Assembly: GCA_041395865.1 (NCBI GenBank)
Contig: JAWKZQ010000010.1
Coordinates: 34,283 to 98,282 of the forward strand
DNA length: 64,000 nt
Source of the DNA: IMCC2047 sp041395865
Lineage (GTDB): Bacteria; Pseudomonadota; Gammaproteobacteria; Pseudomonadales; IMCC2047
Direction of reading: 5' to 3'
Position numbers and translations under genes: made by a program. Each line of letters begins with the position of its first letter. Position 1 is the first letter of the stretch. The notes under the pieces were generated by a model. The model did no database searches, was not told the origin of the DNA, and was given only the letters and a program-made list of their open reading frames with translations. Positions 8,622 to 19,155 of this stretch are shown here, piece by piece.

Positions 8622-9491
8622 GTGGAGCTATTTCTCCAATCAATAGTTAATAGTCTTATTCAGGGGGGGTTCTTTGCCCTTTGGGCTGTGGGCCTTGTTC
8701 TCATTTTTGGCGTGATGGGGGTGGTTAACTTCGCACACGGCGAGCTGGTGATGGTCGGTGCGTATACCGTTTGGTTATTGCATGCACAAAATGATGTGCC
8801 CTTCCTATTAACCATTCCAATTGCCGTTATCGTTGTTATGGTCATTGGCTTGATCATGGAACGATTCCTGTTCCGACCGAATCGATCGGACCCGTTGGCT
8901 GGTTTGATTTGCTCCATTGGTGTGTTGTTTATTCTGCAGGTGATCGCTCACGAAGTTGGCGGTACGGGCCCTGCCAAGCAGGTTGCGCCACCGTTTAACG
9001 AAATCCTGGTGATTTCGGATTCACTTCGTATTCCTGTGCAGCGCCTCTTCAGCCTGGCGGTTGCCATAACTTCCCTTGGTGTGCTTTGGTACTTCCTGAC
9101 CAAAACAAAGCTGGGGTGGGCTCTGCGCGCTGTTGCTCTGGACCGCGAAGCATCTGCATTGCAGGGCATCAATATCAACCGCATTTCAATGATCGCGATT
9201 GGTGTCGGTGCAGCAATGGCCGGTCTTGCGGGTGCTTTGATGGCTCCGCTGCAGAACATTACTCCTCATATGGGGCATAACGTCATTATTACGGCCTTTA
9301 TCGTAACCATTGTTGGCGGCGTTGGCAGCTTATCGGGTGCGGTAGCAGCAGCCTTTATTTATGCAGCCTTCCACACCTTCGTGACGGCCTACTTCAATGG
9401 GACCATCGCAACTATCTGTGGTTTGTTGATTATGGTTTTGGTTTTGATTATCAAGCCAACCGGTATCATGGGCGTGAAGGTGAGTGAATAA
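8622..9491 (+). CDS. ABC transporter permease, LivH family
   Basis: The 289-residue integral membrane protein has about eight hydrophobic segments and LivH-type signatures: an early NSLIQGGFFALWAVGL, GVMGVVNFAHGELVM, and AVALDREASALQGIN in the cytoplasmic coupling region. It forms half of the inner-membrane channel with the next gene. The frame begins with GTG at 8622 (MELFLQSIVNSL); no ATG fits before the first membrane helix. The livM start overlaps the region of its stop, so the pair is translationally coupled. Confidence 0.88.
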   Translation: MELFLQSIVNSLIQGGFFALWAVGLVLIFGVMGVVNFAHGELVMVGAYTVWLLHAQNDVPFLLTIPIAVIVVMVIGLIMERFLFRPNRSDPLAGLICSIGVLFILQVIAHEVGGTGPAKQVAPPFNEILVISDSLRIPVQRLFSLAVAITSLGVLWYFLTKTKLGWALRAVALDREASALQGININRISMIAIGVGAAMAGLAGALMAPLQNITPHMGHNVIITAFIVTIVGGVGSLSGAVAAAFIYAAFHTFVTAYFNGTIATICGLLIMVLVLIIKPTGIMGVKVSE

Positions 9492-9492
9492 T

Positions 9493-10446
9493 ATGACTAT
9501 AAAAAATCTCATAATCTGTGCTGTTATTTTGGCCGGACTGGTCGCTCTTCCACATTTTCTGGCCTTTAACTTTCAGGACTTATTGATCTTTTTAGCGGTC
9601 AACGTCTTGGTGGTTGTAAGCTACCGCCTGGTAACGCTGACGGGTGAGTGGTCTCTTATTCATGTCGTTATGATGGGGGTTGGGGCTTACACGAGTGCGA
9701 TGCTGTCGAAAATGGCGGGATTCCCGTTCTGGGTGTCCATGCCAATCGCTGGTCTCACAGCGGCGGGTATTGCTGCATTGTTGTGTTTCCCGCTGTTCCG
9801 GATGACGCAGTTTTACTTCCTGATCGGCTCGTTCGCAGCAGGCGAAGCTATTCGTTTGGTGTGGATTTATTTCATTGATCCATTTGGCGGTAGTAGTGGC
9901 ATCAATAACCTGCCGGCTCCTGAATTGGGTGATATCGATTTTTATGAACCGATTCCCTATTTCTATATGACACTGATCGTTGTGACCATCAGCCTGTTTA
10001 TTCTCTATCGTATCGAAACCTCACGTGTGGGTTTAACTCTCAATGCAGTGCATTGGAAGGCGCCGCTCGCTGAATCAGTGGGGGTTGATACATGGAAATA
10101 CCGGTCTTTGGCGTTGATCGTGGGCTCATTCTTCGTTGGTATTGCCGGCGCACTGAAAGTCCACTACCTGGGGGTTGTAACACCACACCAGTTTGGTATC
10201 GGCGTAATGGTATTTGTGCTGATTTGGGTCATTGTGGGAGGCTACGCCACTTTTGTGGGTCCTATCATCGGTGTGATCGTACTAACTGTATTTGATCAAT
10301 TCCTCCGTGCCTCCGGGTTTGTTGATCCTTCAGTCCAGCCTGCAATTTATGGTGCGGTACTGATCATTTCGATCCTGTTTATGCCTGAAGGACTTGAAGC
10401 TCTGCCTAAGCGAATTAAAGCGCGCATGAAGGGTGGAAACGCCTAG
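9493..10446 (+). CDS. ABC transporter permease, LivM family
   Basis: This 317-residue protein of many membrane helices is the second channel subunit. It shows the LivM-type GEWSLIHVVMMGVGAYTSA and a later VLIWVIVGGYATFVGPIIG segment. ATG 9493 is taken as start because it follows the upstream stop directly and precedes the first helix; earlier in-frame GTG codons lie inside livH. It carries no extra cytoplasmic domain. The gap to livG is 68 bases and contains AGGAG just before the livG start. Confidence 0.87.
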   Translation: MTIKNLIICAVILAGLVALPHFLAFNFQDLLIFLAVNVLVVVSYRLVTLTGEWSLIHVVMMGVGAYTSAMLSKMAGFPFWVSMPIAGLTAAGIAALLCFPLFRMTQFYFLIGSFAAGEAIRLVWIYFIDPFGGSSGINNLPAPELGDIDFYEPIPYFYMTLIVVTISLFILYRIETSRVGLTLNAVHWKAPLAESVGVDTWKYRSLALIVGSFFVGIAGALKVHYLGVVTPHQFGIGVMVFVLIWVIVGGYATFVGPIIGVIVLTVFDQFLRASGFVDPSVQPAIYGAVLIISILFMPEGLEALPKRIKARMKGGNA

Positions 10447-10514
10447 AATAAAATTTATTGCCTTTCCTGGTTCGATAGGTTTGGGTAAATAACAAGAATA
10501 TTTGGAGGAGACTG

Positions 10515-11280
10515 ATGGCTTTACTGGAAGTCAAAAATGTCACAAAGCAGTTTGGTGGTTTGACAGCCTTGAACGATGTCAGCTTTTCGGTGGAGAAAGG
10601 CGAAATCCGTGGCTTGATTGGGCCTAACGGTGCAGGCAAAAGCACCATGTTCAAAAATATCTCGGGTTTCTATACCCCCACAAAGGGTGAAGTTGTCTAC
10701 GATGGAAAAAACATTGCAGGAACTCACCCCTGTAAGGTATCCAGCATGGGATTGGTGCGTACTTTCCAGGAATGCACCCTTTTTAATGAGTTTACCGTAT
10801 TTGAGAATGCGTTGATGGGTTGTCATATGTCGGCGCGGAGCAATTTGTTTTCAGCCATTTTGGGGACGGATCGTCAGCGCCAAAAGCAGGCTCGAGAAAA
10901 AACGATGGAAGTACTCGAGTTCATGGGGTTGGCTGATCGTAAAGATCAGCTGGCCGGTGAGCTGCCCCTGGGGTCGCAACGCGCTTTGGCAATGGCTATC
11001 CCCCTAAATGCCGATCCTAAGTTATTGTTAATGGATGAGCCTTTTGCCGGAATGAACCCGGAAGAAACCAATCACATGATGGAATTGACGCGAAAACTGC
11101 AGGACAAGGGCATTACCATTGTGTTGGTAGAGCACGATATGAAGGCAGTGATGGGCTTGTGCGGATACTTAACCGTATTGAACTTCGGCAGTTTGCTTGC
11201 CGAGGGCACTCCCGAAGAAATTCGCAATAACGAAAAAAGTGATTCAGGCATATCTGGGGGGCTGGTTAACATGTTATTAA
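10515..11280 (+). CDS. ABC transporter ATP-binding protein, LivG family (frameshifted at 3' end)
   Basis: This is the first of two ATPases that drive the importer. Walker A GPNGAGKST is at residues 36-44, the signature loop is the LivG-type LPLGSQR, Walker B is LLLMDEP, and the H-loop is EHD. As written, the frame does not stop but runs into livF. A run of six A at 11233-11238 explains this: with five A the protein ends VIQAYLGGWLTCY at a TAA at 11278-11280, the expected LivG ending. I therefore give the corrected end. The fused reading (472 codons, 10515-11933) is probably an artefact of one extra A, although a true fusion cannot be excluded from one sequence. Confidence 0.8.
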
Positions 11281-11974
11281 CCATGAAGGATGTTGAAGTC
11301 AGCTATAAAAATATCAAGGCGGTTAAAAAGATTGATATCGAAGTGCCTGATGGAGGATTTGTTACCCTTATTGGCTCTAACGGAGCCGGTAAAAGCACTA
11401 CCCTGCGGGTTATTTCCGGCCTTGTGCATCCCAGTAAAGGAGAAATTACCTTTGAAGGGCAGCGTATCGACAAGTTGTCAGCGGATAAAATCCTGAAACT
11501 GGGCATTGCTCATGTGCCCGAGGGTCGGCGTATTTTCAAGGACCTGACTGTTGAGGAAAATCTGCGGTTGGGTGCTTTTATCCGTAATGATAAAGCGGAA
11601 TTGAAAAGGACCTTGAGGAGGTTTTCAATCGCTTCCCGCGTCTGCGTGAACGGCGTACTCAGATGGCACGTAGTGAGTGGCGGTGAGCAGCAGATGGTGT
11701 CCATTGGCCGTGCGTTGATGTCGCGTCCCAAGTTGCTGATGCTCGATGAGCCATCCTTAGGCTTGGCGCCGATTATCGTTCAGGAGATCGCAAAAATCTT
11801 ATTGGAAATTAATGCCAGGGTGTGGCGATTATCCTTGTGGAACAGAATGCAGAATTGGCTCTGGAGATTGCCAAGCATGCCTATGTGCTCGAAACGGGTT
11901 TTGTCTCGTTGGATGGAGAAGCCTCGACCCTGATGGATAACGAGCATGTGCGCCAAGCTTACCTGGGTATGTAA
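11271..11974 (+). CDS. ABC transporter ATP-binding protein, LivF family (three frameshifts)
   Basis: The second ATPase starts MLLTMKDVEVSYKNI, with five G about ten bases upstream of the ATG at 11271, and overlaps corrected livG by ten bases. Walker A is IGSNGAGKST, the signature is SGGEQQM, and Walker B is LLMLDEP. Three indels break it. One A appears missing at 11604-11607, after which LEEVFNRFPRLRERR reads in the next frame. About two bases are missing near 11669-11675, restoring SGGEQQ. One C is missing near 11815, after which VAIILVEQNAELALEIAKHA and the terminal QAYLGM continue to TAA at 11972-11974. The intact alternative-frame motifs argue for sequence errors. Confidence 0.8.
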
Positions 11975-12087
11975 TTTATTGTGAAGAGGGGTTGAAAAAA
12001 AGTATAAGGCCCCGATTTATGTAAAGTGTAGAACGTTATTTTCGACTTTTTGTCAGTGTGAATCCTCAGAGATTCATTGCCCCTTGG

Positions 12088-12127
12088 AGAGCTGCAGGGA
12101 CTCCTGCAGCTCTTATTTCTTTTTTTC
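12088..12127 (+). terminator. Terminator of the importer operon
   Basis: Perfect eleven-base arms AGAGCTGCAGG and CCTGCAGCTCT surround a GACT loop and are followed by TATTTCTTTTTTTC. It separates the transporter operon from rng. No gene is visible between 11975 and 12253. Confidence 0.88.
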
Positions 12128-12253
12128 TCCTCACGATCCCTTTGCGGCTGCTTTAGGCTACCTTCGCCCCGGCCTGTGTGCTACTGTCGCTCAGAGGTAA
12201 CAACCTGTAAAAATTAAAATTAGCGACTGAAAGTTGTAGAAAAGGAAACGGGT

Positions 12254-13731
12254 TTGAGTGAAGAAATTTTAATCAACGTATCGCCAATGGAAACGCGCGT
12301 TGGTGTGCTTGAGAACGGGATGTTGCAGGAAGTCTACATTGAGCGAGCCAGTAAGCGGGGGCTCGTCGGCAACATCTACAAAGGTAAAGTTGTGCGTGTT
12401 TTGCCGGGGATGCAGGCAGCGTTTGTCGACATGGGGCTGGAACGATCGGCTTTTATCCATACCGCGGATATCGTGATGCTGGACGATGAGGGTATCGAAA
12501 AGCGTGAAAAAAACACAGATGATATCAGCCAGGTTCTTCGCGAAGGCGAGCATATTATTGCCCAGGTCATTAAGGATCCCATCGGCACGAAAGGGGCGAG
12601 ACTAACAACGCACCTGTCCTTACCATCCCGTTATCTTGTTTATATGCCGCGAACCGAACATACAGGCGTCTCCCAGCGTATTGAGGACGAAGCGGAAAGA
12701 GAAAGGCTTAAAGCGTTGGTGGAAGAATGTGCCGTCGAAGAGGGGATGGAGCGCAGCACGGGTTTTATTGTACGCACCGTTGCTGAAGGCGTTGGCAAGG
12801 ACGAATTGAAAGCGGATGTCCGGTTCCTTAAGAAGCTTTGGGAGGTCGTCCAGGCCAATATAAAAAATGCGAAATCGCCCTCGACCATTTATGAGGAGTT
12901 GCCCCTGTATCTGCGTTCGATGCGCGATTTGATTCGCCCGGACCTGAGAAAATCCGCGTCGACTCTCACGAATCTTTTCAGCGTATCCAATCTTTTATTA
13001 CCACTTATGTGCCTGAACTGAAGGATCGCGTGGAGCTTTACCAGGGTGAGCGGCCGATCTTTGATCTTTACAACACAGAAGATGAGATACAAAAGGCTCT
13101 GGATCGAACTGTACCGCTCAAATCAGGAGGGCACCTGGTTTTTGACCAGACAGAAGCCATGACCACGATCGATGTTAATACCGGGGGCTTCGTCGGACAT
13201 CGAAACCTTGAGGAAACCATTTTTAAAACCAACCTGGAAGCGGCGCATGCGATTGGCAGGCAATTAAGGCTGCGCAGTATTGGTGGGATCATTATTATTG
13301 ATTTTATCGATATGCTGGATGCCGAACACCAGCGGCAGGTGATGCGCATGCTGGAAAAGGCGCTGGAAAGGGATCATGCCAAAACCAATATCATTGGTAT
13401 GTCTGATCTGGGCCTGGTGGAAATGACCCGTAAGCGCACCCGCGAGAACCTGCGGCAGATTCTTTGTGAGACCTGCCCGGAATGCCAGGGCATCGGGACG
13501 GTCAAAACACCTGAAACGGTGTGTTACGAAATCATTCGTGAAGTTGTTCGCCAGGCACGTACCTATAATTCCAGCAGTTTTCTTGTGGTGGCATCGCCAC
13601 CCGTCGCAGAAAAGTTGATGGATGAAGAATCATCCAGCGTGGCAGACCTTGAGGCTTTCATTAATAAAAGTATCAAGGTGCAGGCTGAGCCTATGTATAC
13701 GCAGGCTGAATTTGATGTAGTGTTTCGCTAA
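12254..13731 (+). CDS. rng: Ribonuclease G (one frameshift)
   Basis: RNase G is an endonuclease that matures the 5' end of 16S rRNA and trims mRNAs. The start is TTG at 12254 with AAGGA eight bases upstream (SEEILINVSPMETRVG), as is common for rng. An S1-like RNA-binding domain covers about residues 35-120; the catalytic DVNTGGFVG segment and the zinc-link CETCPECQGIG follow. The frame breaks near 12945: one missing base turns EKIRVDSHESFQRIQSFITTYVPE into an unrelated tail ending at 13021, and the correct frame resumes immediately. Corrected length is about 492 residues, matching the E. coli enzyme at 489. yhdP starts eight bases after the stop, as in many proteobacteria. Confidence 0.88.
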
Positions 13732-13739
13732 GGCTCAGA

Positions 13740-16700
13740 GTGCGTCACGCCGATGTTAAACGGACACCAAGTGTAGTAAACGCCATGCCTTTAAGTGCGC
13801 TGGGCGCAAGCCTGGTCAGAAAATTCTGGGCTCTTTTTGTTATCCTGCTGATGCTGGTCGCAATTTATGTCAGTGTAGGCCGGATGGTTATGCCGCATCT
13901 GCAAAACTATCAGCCCGAGCTGGAACAAGCGCTTTCCGAAGCGCTGGGTGTGCAGGTTACCGCCGAGCGGCTAGAGGGGGGGTGGCAAGGTTTTAATCCG
14001 CTGGCAAAGCTTCGAACCGTTAGCCTGACCCGTATTCCAGGCGCCAACCAGGAACCCCAAACGGCACTGCAAATCGAACAGCTCGATGTCCGACTGGATG
14101 TGCTCTCCAGTTTGTTATCCCGTGAAGTGGTTTTTTCCTCCTTGCTCATCGATGGCTTGAGCCTTGAATTGCAGGAAACTGAGCCTGGGCGTTGGCGCAT
14201 ACCGGCTTGGCCTGAGAAAGAATCAAGCCAGGATAAAAACCCGTTTGGGTGGCTGTTAAGCCAGGGTGAAATTGTGCTCTCGAATATGACCCTGCGGCTT
14301 CACCCCCAGAGCGGAAATACAAAAAAACTCTCTATTCCCTCCTGGGGGCTGCGTTGCGGCTTAACCGTTTGCGCCAGTCAGGGCAGTGTGACTTGGAACC
14401 AGGGTGAGCATGAGCTGAACTTTTCCCTGAATGTGTTTGGGAAACCGCACGAGGACGGCTTCAGGTTAGAGGGTTACCTGTCTACCGCACCAATCCAGTT
14501 AACCGACTGGACGCCTTTGTTCAATTTGAAATCTGAGCTGGTTAACGACATTCAAAGCCTGATGGTAGGCGGAAAAGTCTGGTTTGACTGGCAAGGAGGC
14601 ACGTTTCAGGACGTTCGTGGTACCCTGGACTTGCCTCAAATTGAACTGGGGCGCGAACACGATGCGATGTCGGCCATCGATTTTCTGCATAGCGACTTTA
14701 GCTGGACGCGTAATACCGGTGAAGAGAATGAGCGCTGGGCGCTGTGGCTCAGTGGCCTGACCTTCAAGTATGCCGGAGAACTCTTCGAACCTGCCCAGCG
14801 GCGGCTTTCCCTGATACAGCGTGATCAGTACCAGGTGGCTCGCTTGATTGCGGACCGCATGACGCTTGAGCCCGTGGTGAGTACCCTATTGGCACTTGAT
14901 AGCCTGCCTGACAAGTTGCGTGACGCGTTAGGCACGCTTCACCCAACCGGCGAATTGCAAAACCTGCATATCGAATATCGTTTGCCCAGTGAGGATGAGG
15001 CGGAGCCATGGTTTCGGGTGGAAAGCCAGCTGGAAAACGTTTCGGTGTCTGCATGGCGTTATGTGCCACAAATTAGGGGCGTAACGGGTTATCTGCAGGT
15101 TATGCCTGAGAGCGGGGAGGTGGACTTTGTTTCTGATGATTTCCAACTGCACTTTCCCCAGGTGTTCTCCAATAGCTGGCAGTTTGAACAGGCCAAAGGG
15201 GTGGTCAATTGGGTTAATGAGAATCAGACCTTTTGGTTAAGCGGGCATGATCTTAAGCTGTCTGGAAAGCTTGGAGAGGTAACGGGTAGCTTCCGCTCCC
15301 TGAGTGGCAAGGATGATCTCGAGCCTCGACTTTCGTTGCTGATTGGTCTGCAAAACTCACGTTTACCCGACGCGTTGGTATTGGTGCCGGATGAGGCCTC
15401 CAGCCCCGAGCTGGTTTCCTGGTTAAATCAGGCCTTTTCACAGGGAGACGTGAGCAGTGCCCAGTTTGTGATGGACCATAATGTAACGAAAGGGGCGCCA
15501 TCGATTAGTCGAACGTTGGCGCTGGATGTGGATGCCACCAACGTGGATTTCTCGTTTCATGCCGACTGGCCGCATCTGACTGAGGCCGATGTGAACGTGC
15601 AGATTCGCGATCAGCAGGTATCGGTGCAGGCAGACAAAGCACGGTTTTTTGATATTGCTTTAGATCAGCTGGAAGCTTTTTATCAGGGCGAGCGGGGCGC
15701 GACTCGCTTGCAAGGCCATGCTCGCATGAAAGGGCCGCTGAGTGATGCCTGGCGAGTACTGTCTGAAACGCCTTTAAAGGAAAACCTGTTTGAGCTGGGG
15801 CAAGATTTCCAGTTTAAAGGCCTCATGGCGAATGGACGTCTTGATTTGGATATTCCCTTTTCAGATGTGAAGAAAAGCCGTGTCGATGTCAGTTTTACAA
15901 CAAAAGATGCTGCGCTGGATATTCCCTCTGTCGGTGTTGCTGCGACGGCTATTGACGGTGATTTTGATTACAGCAGTCAGGGTGGGTTAAATGCCCCCAA
16001 CGTCAGCTTGTCGATGTTTGGCTTTCCGGCTCAAGCTCAAATTAACTCCCAGAAAACAAAGCAGGGTGTTTCGACAGCGGTTGACCTGCAAGGGCGCCTG
16101 CAACCGAACGCTTTATCGTCTTGGGTGCCTCCGTCAATTTTGAGTCGTTTGCAGGGCGTAACGGATTTTAAAGCAGGCTTATCCTTGGGAGCTGGCGTCG
16201 ATAATCAATTGCTCGTATCCACAGACTTACAGGGTATTAAGGTGGACCTTCCTCAGCCGTTGGCCAAAGCGTCAGACGAGCGCCGTACCTTCATTTTCCG
16301 ATTACCTTTTTCCCGCTCCCAGGTGCATGAGCTCAATTACGACAATCAGTTTGCCTATGCGTTGCGATTTGCCGAAGGCTCTTACCAGAATGGTGAAATC
16401 CGCCTGGGTTCCGGTGCGGCAAGCTACCGTTCCGGAACGAACATCAGGGTAGAGGGGTTCTTGCCGGTATTCGATTACCAGCAGTGGTTCGATACCTTCG
16501 ATCAGACACGAAAAACAGAGTCGGGAGTGCAGGGGGGGCAGCCTGCTAAAGGCTCGTTTGTAGATCGTATTGAAACGATTAAATTGGATGTCGGTCTTTT
16601 CCGTTTTCTCGATAATGATTATAAACAGGTCAGTTTTAATGTTGGGCAAACCCAGGGGAACTGGGCGGTTGTCTTTGAAAATGAGATTGCGAAAGGGGCG

Positions 16701-17709
16701 CTCAACTATTATCGGGATATGCAGAAACCCCTGCAGGTATCTTTTGAGACCTTACGTTTACCCGTGAGCGAGAACCCGAAGGTGGGGGGTGAAAGCAATA
16801 ACTCCCTACTGGAATCGCATCAGGATGTTTTGCGGAATGTTGTGCCTCAAGCACTGCCCAGCCTGGATTTTCGTGTTAATCAATTATTTGTGGGGAGCAG
16901 TCCTTTGGGGGCTGGGCTTTAATTTGCGCCCCAACTCCGAGGGCGTGCGGCTGGAATCGCTGGAACTGGAATTACGGGCGTAAAGGCTAAGGGGGGATAT
17001 CGACTGGCGCCAGGGCCCCGAGGGGCAACGCAGTACTTTCTCCGGCAGCGCTTCCATACCCGATGTTGCGGCTATGTTGAAGGCTTGGGGAAAACCGGCG
17101 GCCGTGGAAGGAAAAAATGCGACGTTTAAGGGGCAGCTGGCATGGCCGGGGTCGCCCGCTAATTTTTCTCTGTTAAGTGCGCAGGGTCCCGTGACACTGG
17201 AGGCCAAACAGGGGCGCATTATTGATATGCAGTCCATTCGCCTGCTGGGTGTGCTGAATTTCAATACCCTGTCACGTCGTCTACGCCTGGATTTTTCGGA
17301 TCTGTTTAAGAAAGGCTTCAGTTTTGAGCATGTTGCCGGACAGCTGTTTTTCGACAATGGACTGATGCGAATGAAGGAGTCATTGATTATTGATGGCCCT
17401 TCGGCAAAATTTAAGATTGATGGTCAAACGGATTTAGTGAATGAGCAGTTTGATCATGATGTGATCGTCGTTTTGCCTGTAAAGGATAATATCCCTATTC
17501 TTGCCACTTTGGCCGGCTTCCCTCAAGTGGGCGTGCCTATGTACCTGTTCAACCGAGCTTTTGGTGATGTACTGGATCGCTTTACCAGCGCCAACTATCG
17601 GGTGACGGGTTCTTGGGACGATCCGGAAATTAAACTCACCAGCTTTTTTGATACCCAAACGTTACCTGAATCAAGCGAAAGCCGCAGGCCGAAGCGGGGG
17701 AGAAACTAA
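13740..17709 (+). CDS. yhdP: YhdP family large AsmA-like protein (frameshifted)
   Basis: YhdP is a large inner-membrane-anchored periplasmic protein of the AsmA/TamB bridge-like group implicated in phospholipid transport to the outer membrane. A membrane helix (FWALFVILLMLVAIYVSV) near residues 30-47 is followed by more than 1,200 mostly beta residues and ends in a conserved region around VGVPMYLFNRAFGDVLD. Start is GTG 13740 or ATG 13786. The frame is broken late: an extra G in the run at 16905-16909, a missing base near 16976 that creates a false TAA at 16981-16983, and an extra G at 16992-16997. Corrected, it is about 1,320 residues, the usual size. Confidence 0.82.
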
Positions 17710-17711
17710 TC

Positions 17712-18581
17712 ATGAGCCCGACCTGTAAAAATGCGGCCCACTTTGGGTGTATCGCTGCCATTCAGATGAACAGTACCCCGGATATGCAGGCCAACCTGGA
17801 GAATGCGCAGCGACTGCTCGCTGAAGCTGTGGCAACGGGAGCCCGCTTAGTGGTCTTCCCGGAAAATTTTGCACTGCTGGGTGTTGAGGATATCCAGGCG
17901 GCGGGACGGACTGAAGCCGAAAACCGGTCTGCGCAGACGGTGCGGCGCTGGCTGGCAAAAAAGGCACGTGAATATGGCGTTTGGATGATTGCCGGCAGTA
18001 TCCCTATGGCCAGCCGGCCAGGTGGTGAGGCGCTGAGCGATCGGGTGCGCGCGGCCTGTCTGGTGCTCGACGATCAGGGGCATGAAGTTGCCCGTTATGA
18101 CAAGATTCACTTGTTTGATGTGGATGTTGAGGACGATTACGGCGCGTATCGGGAATCCGATACGGTTGAGGCGGGGTGTGAACTGGTGGTTGTTGATACA
18201 CCTTGTGGAAAAGTGGGGTTGAGCATTTGCTATGACCTTCGTTTTGCCGAACAGTATTACCGGCTGCGTGAACTGGGGGCTGAAATTATTACGGTTCCAT
18301 CAGCCTTTACGGCAACGACCGGCGAAGCCCATTGGGAACCGCTGTTAAGGGCGAGGGCAATTGAAAGCCAATGTTATTTGGTGGCGCCGAATCAAACCGG
18401 TTGGCATACGGATTCCCGCCATTCCTGGGGGCATAGCATGATCATCGATCCCTGGGGTCGGGTTTTGGATACATTGCCCGATGAGCCGGGTGTGATCAGT
18501 GCGCAGGTTGATCTCAGTTACCTCAAAGAGGTCAGGCGTCGCATGCCGGTCGCCCAGCACCATCGGCTACAGGGGCTATAG
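17712..18581 (+). CDS. Carbon-nitrogen hydrolase (nitrilase family, Nit1-like)
   Basis: The 289-residue protein has the nitrilase catalytic triad: E51 in FPENFALL, K131 in YDKIHLFDVD and C173 in LSICYDLRF. The KIHLFDVDVED stretch is typical of the Nit1/Nit2 branch, whose members include deaminated-glutathione amidase and omega-amidase. It starts two bases after the yhdP stop with GGGGGAGAAAC upstream, so it belongs to the rng-yhdP operon. In Pseudomonas this gene sits between yhdP and tldD; here tldD is absent and the next gene is convergent. Exact substrate is not determined by sequence. Confidence 0.85.
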   Translation: MSPTCKNAAHFGCIAAIQMNSTPDMQANLENAQRLLAEAVATGARLVVFPENFALLGVEDIQAAGRTEAENRSAQTVRRWLAKKAREYGVWMIAGSIPMASRPGGEALSDRVRAACLVLDDQGHEVARYDKIHLFDVDVEDDYGAYRESDTVEAGCELVVVDTPCGKVGLSICYDLRFAEQYYRLRELGAEIITVPSAFTATTGEAHWEPLLRARAIESQCYLVAPNQTGWHTDSRHSWGHSMIIDPWGRVLDTLPDEPGVISAQVDLSYLKEVRRRMPVAQHHRLQGL

Positions 18582-18605
18582 GCAAACCTGTGACCCGTTT
18601 GGCGA

Positions 18606-19130
18606 TTAATCGTCGGATTCGGCAATATCCCGCAAATAGCGAAAAAGTTTGCGTACGCTACCCAGGTTCTTCTGCTGGGCTTGCTCCTTTTGTGCATTTC
18701 GGATCAGTTGACGCAGGTGCTGGGCGTCAGCGAGGGGGTGTTGGCCTAGATAGTCGGTCAGGGCATCTTTGTCGTTAAGCAGCCTGTCCCGCCAGTTTTC
18801 AAGCAGATGGAAGCGTTGTGCATGCTCCACCTGGCTGGCGTCAAATCGTTTGATTGTCTGGTCAATGGCTTCTATTTCGGTTTCTTCAAGGCTGCGCATC
18901 AGGCGGCCGATATACTGCAGCTGACGACGTAACGCCTCTCCCTTTTTCAGGCGCTTATATTCCCGAATAGCGCGTTCAAGCGTATCAGGCATCGGCACCT
19001 GGCCCAGCTGCTCGTCATTAAGCCCGGTCAGGCGTTTACCGAGCTCCTGAAGTGCTTCCACTTCACGTTTGAGTTGGCTTTTACTTTTTTCTTCCGGGAA
19101 GTCGTCAAATTGTTCGGGAGTATCAGGCAT
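18606..19130 (-). CDS. yjgA: Ribosome biogenesis factor DarP/YjgA (DUF615)
   Basis: This small, highly charged helical protein of 174 residues matches the YjgA/DarP family, which associates with pre-50S ribosomal particles. Family features are KSKSQLKREVEALQELGKRL near the N-terminus and YIGRLMR in the middle. ATG at 19130 (MPDTPEQFDDFPEEKS) is chosen because it fits family proteins of about 175-183 residues; an upstream in-frame start would extend into mgtE. It converges with the nitrilase gene and follows mgtE on the same strand, separated from it by 25 bases. Confidence 0.85.
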   Translation of the reverse strand: MPDTPEQFDDFPEEKSKSQLKREVEALQELGKRLTGLNDEQLGQVPMPDTLERAIREYKRLKKGEALRRQLQYIGRLMRSLEETEIEAIDQTIKRFDASQVEHAQRFHLLENWRDRLLNDKDALTDYLGQHPLADAQHLRQLIRNAQKEQAQQKNLGSVRKLFRYLRDIAESDD

Positions 19131-19155
19131 GTGTGTCCGGGTAGCGGGTGGTTGG

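Noticed and set aside
11233..11239. Programmed ribosomal frameshifting at the A6G run between livG and livF
   Set aside because: The codon register (GAA AAA AGT) does not match the canonical A AAA AAG slippery site and the required shift is +1; nearby indels make sequence error more likely.
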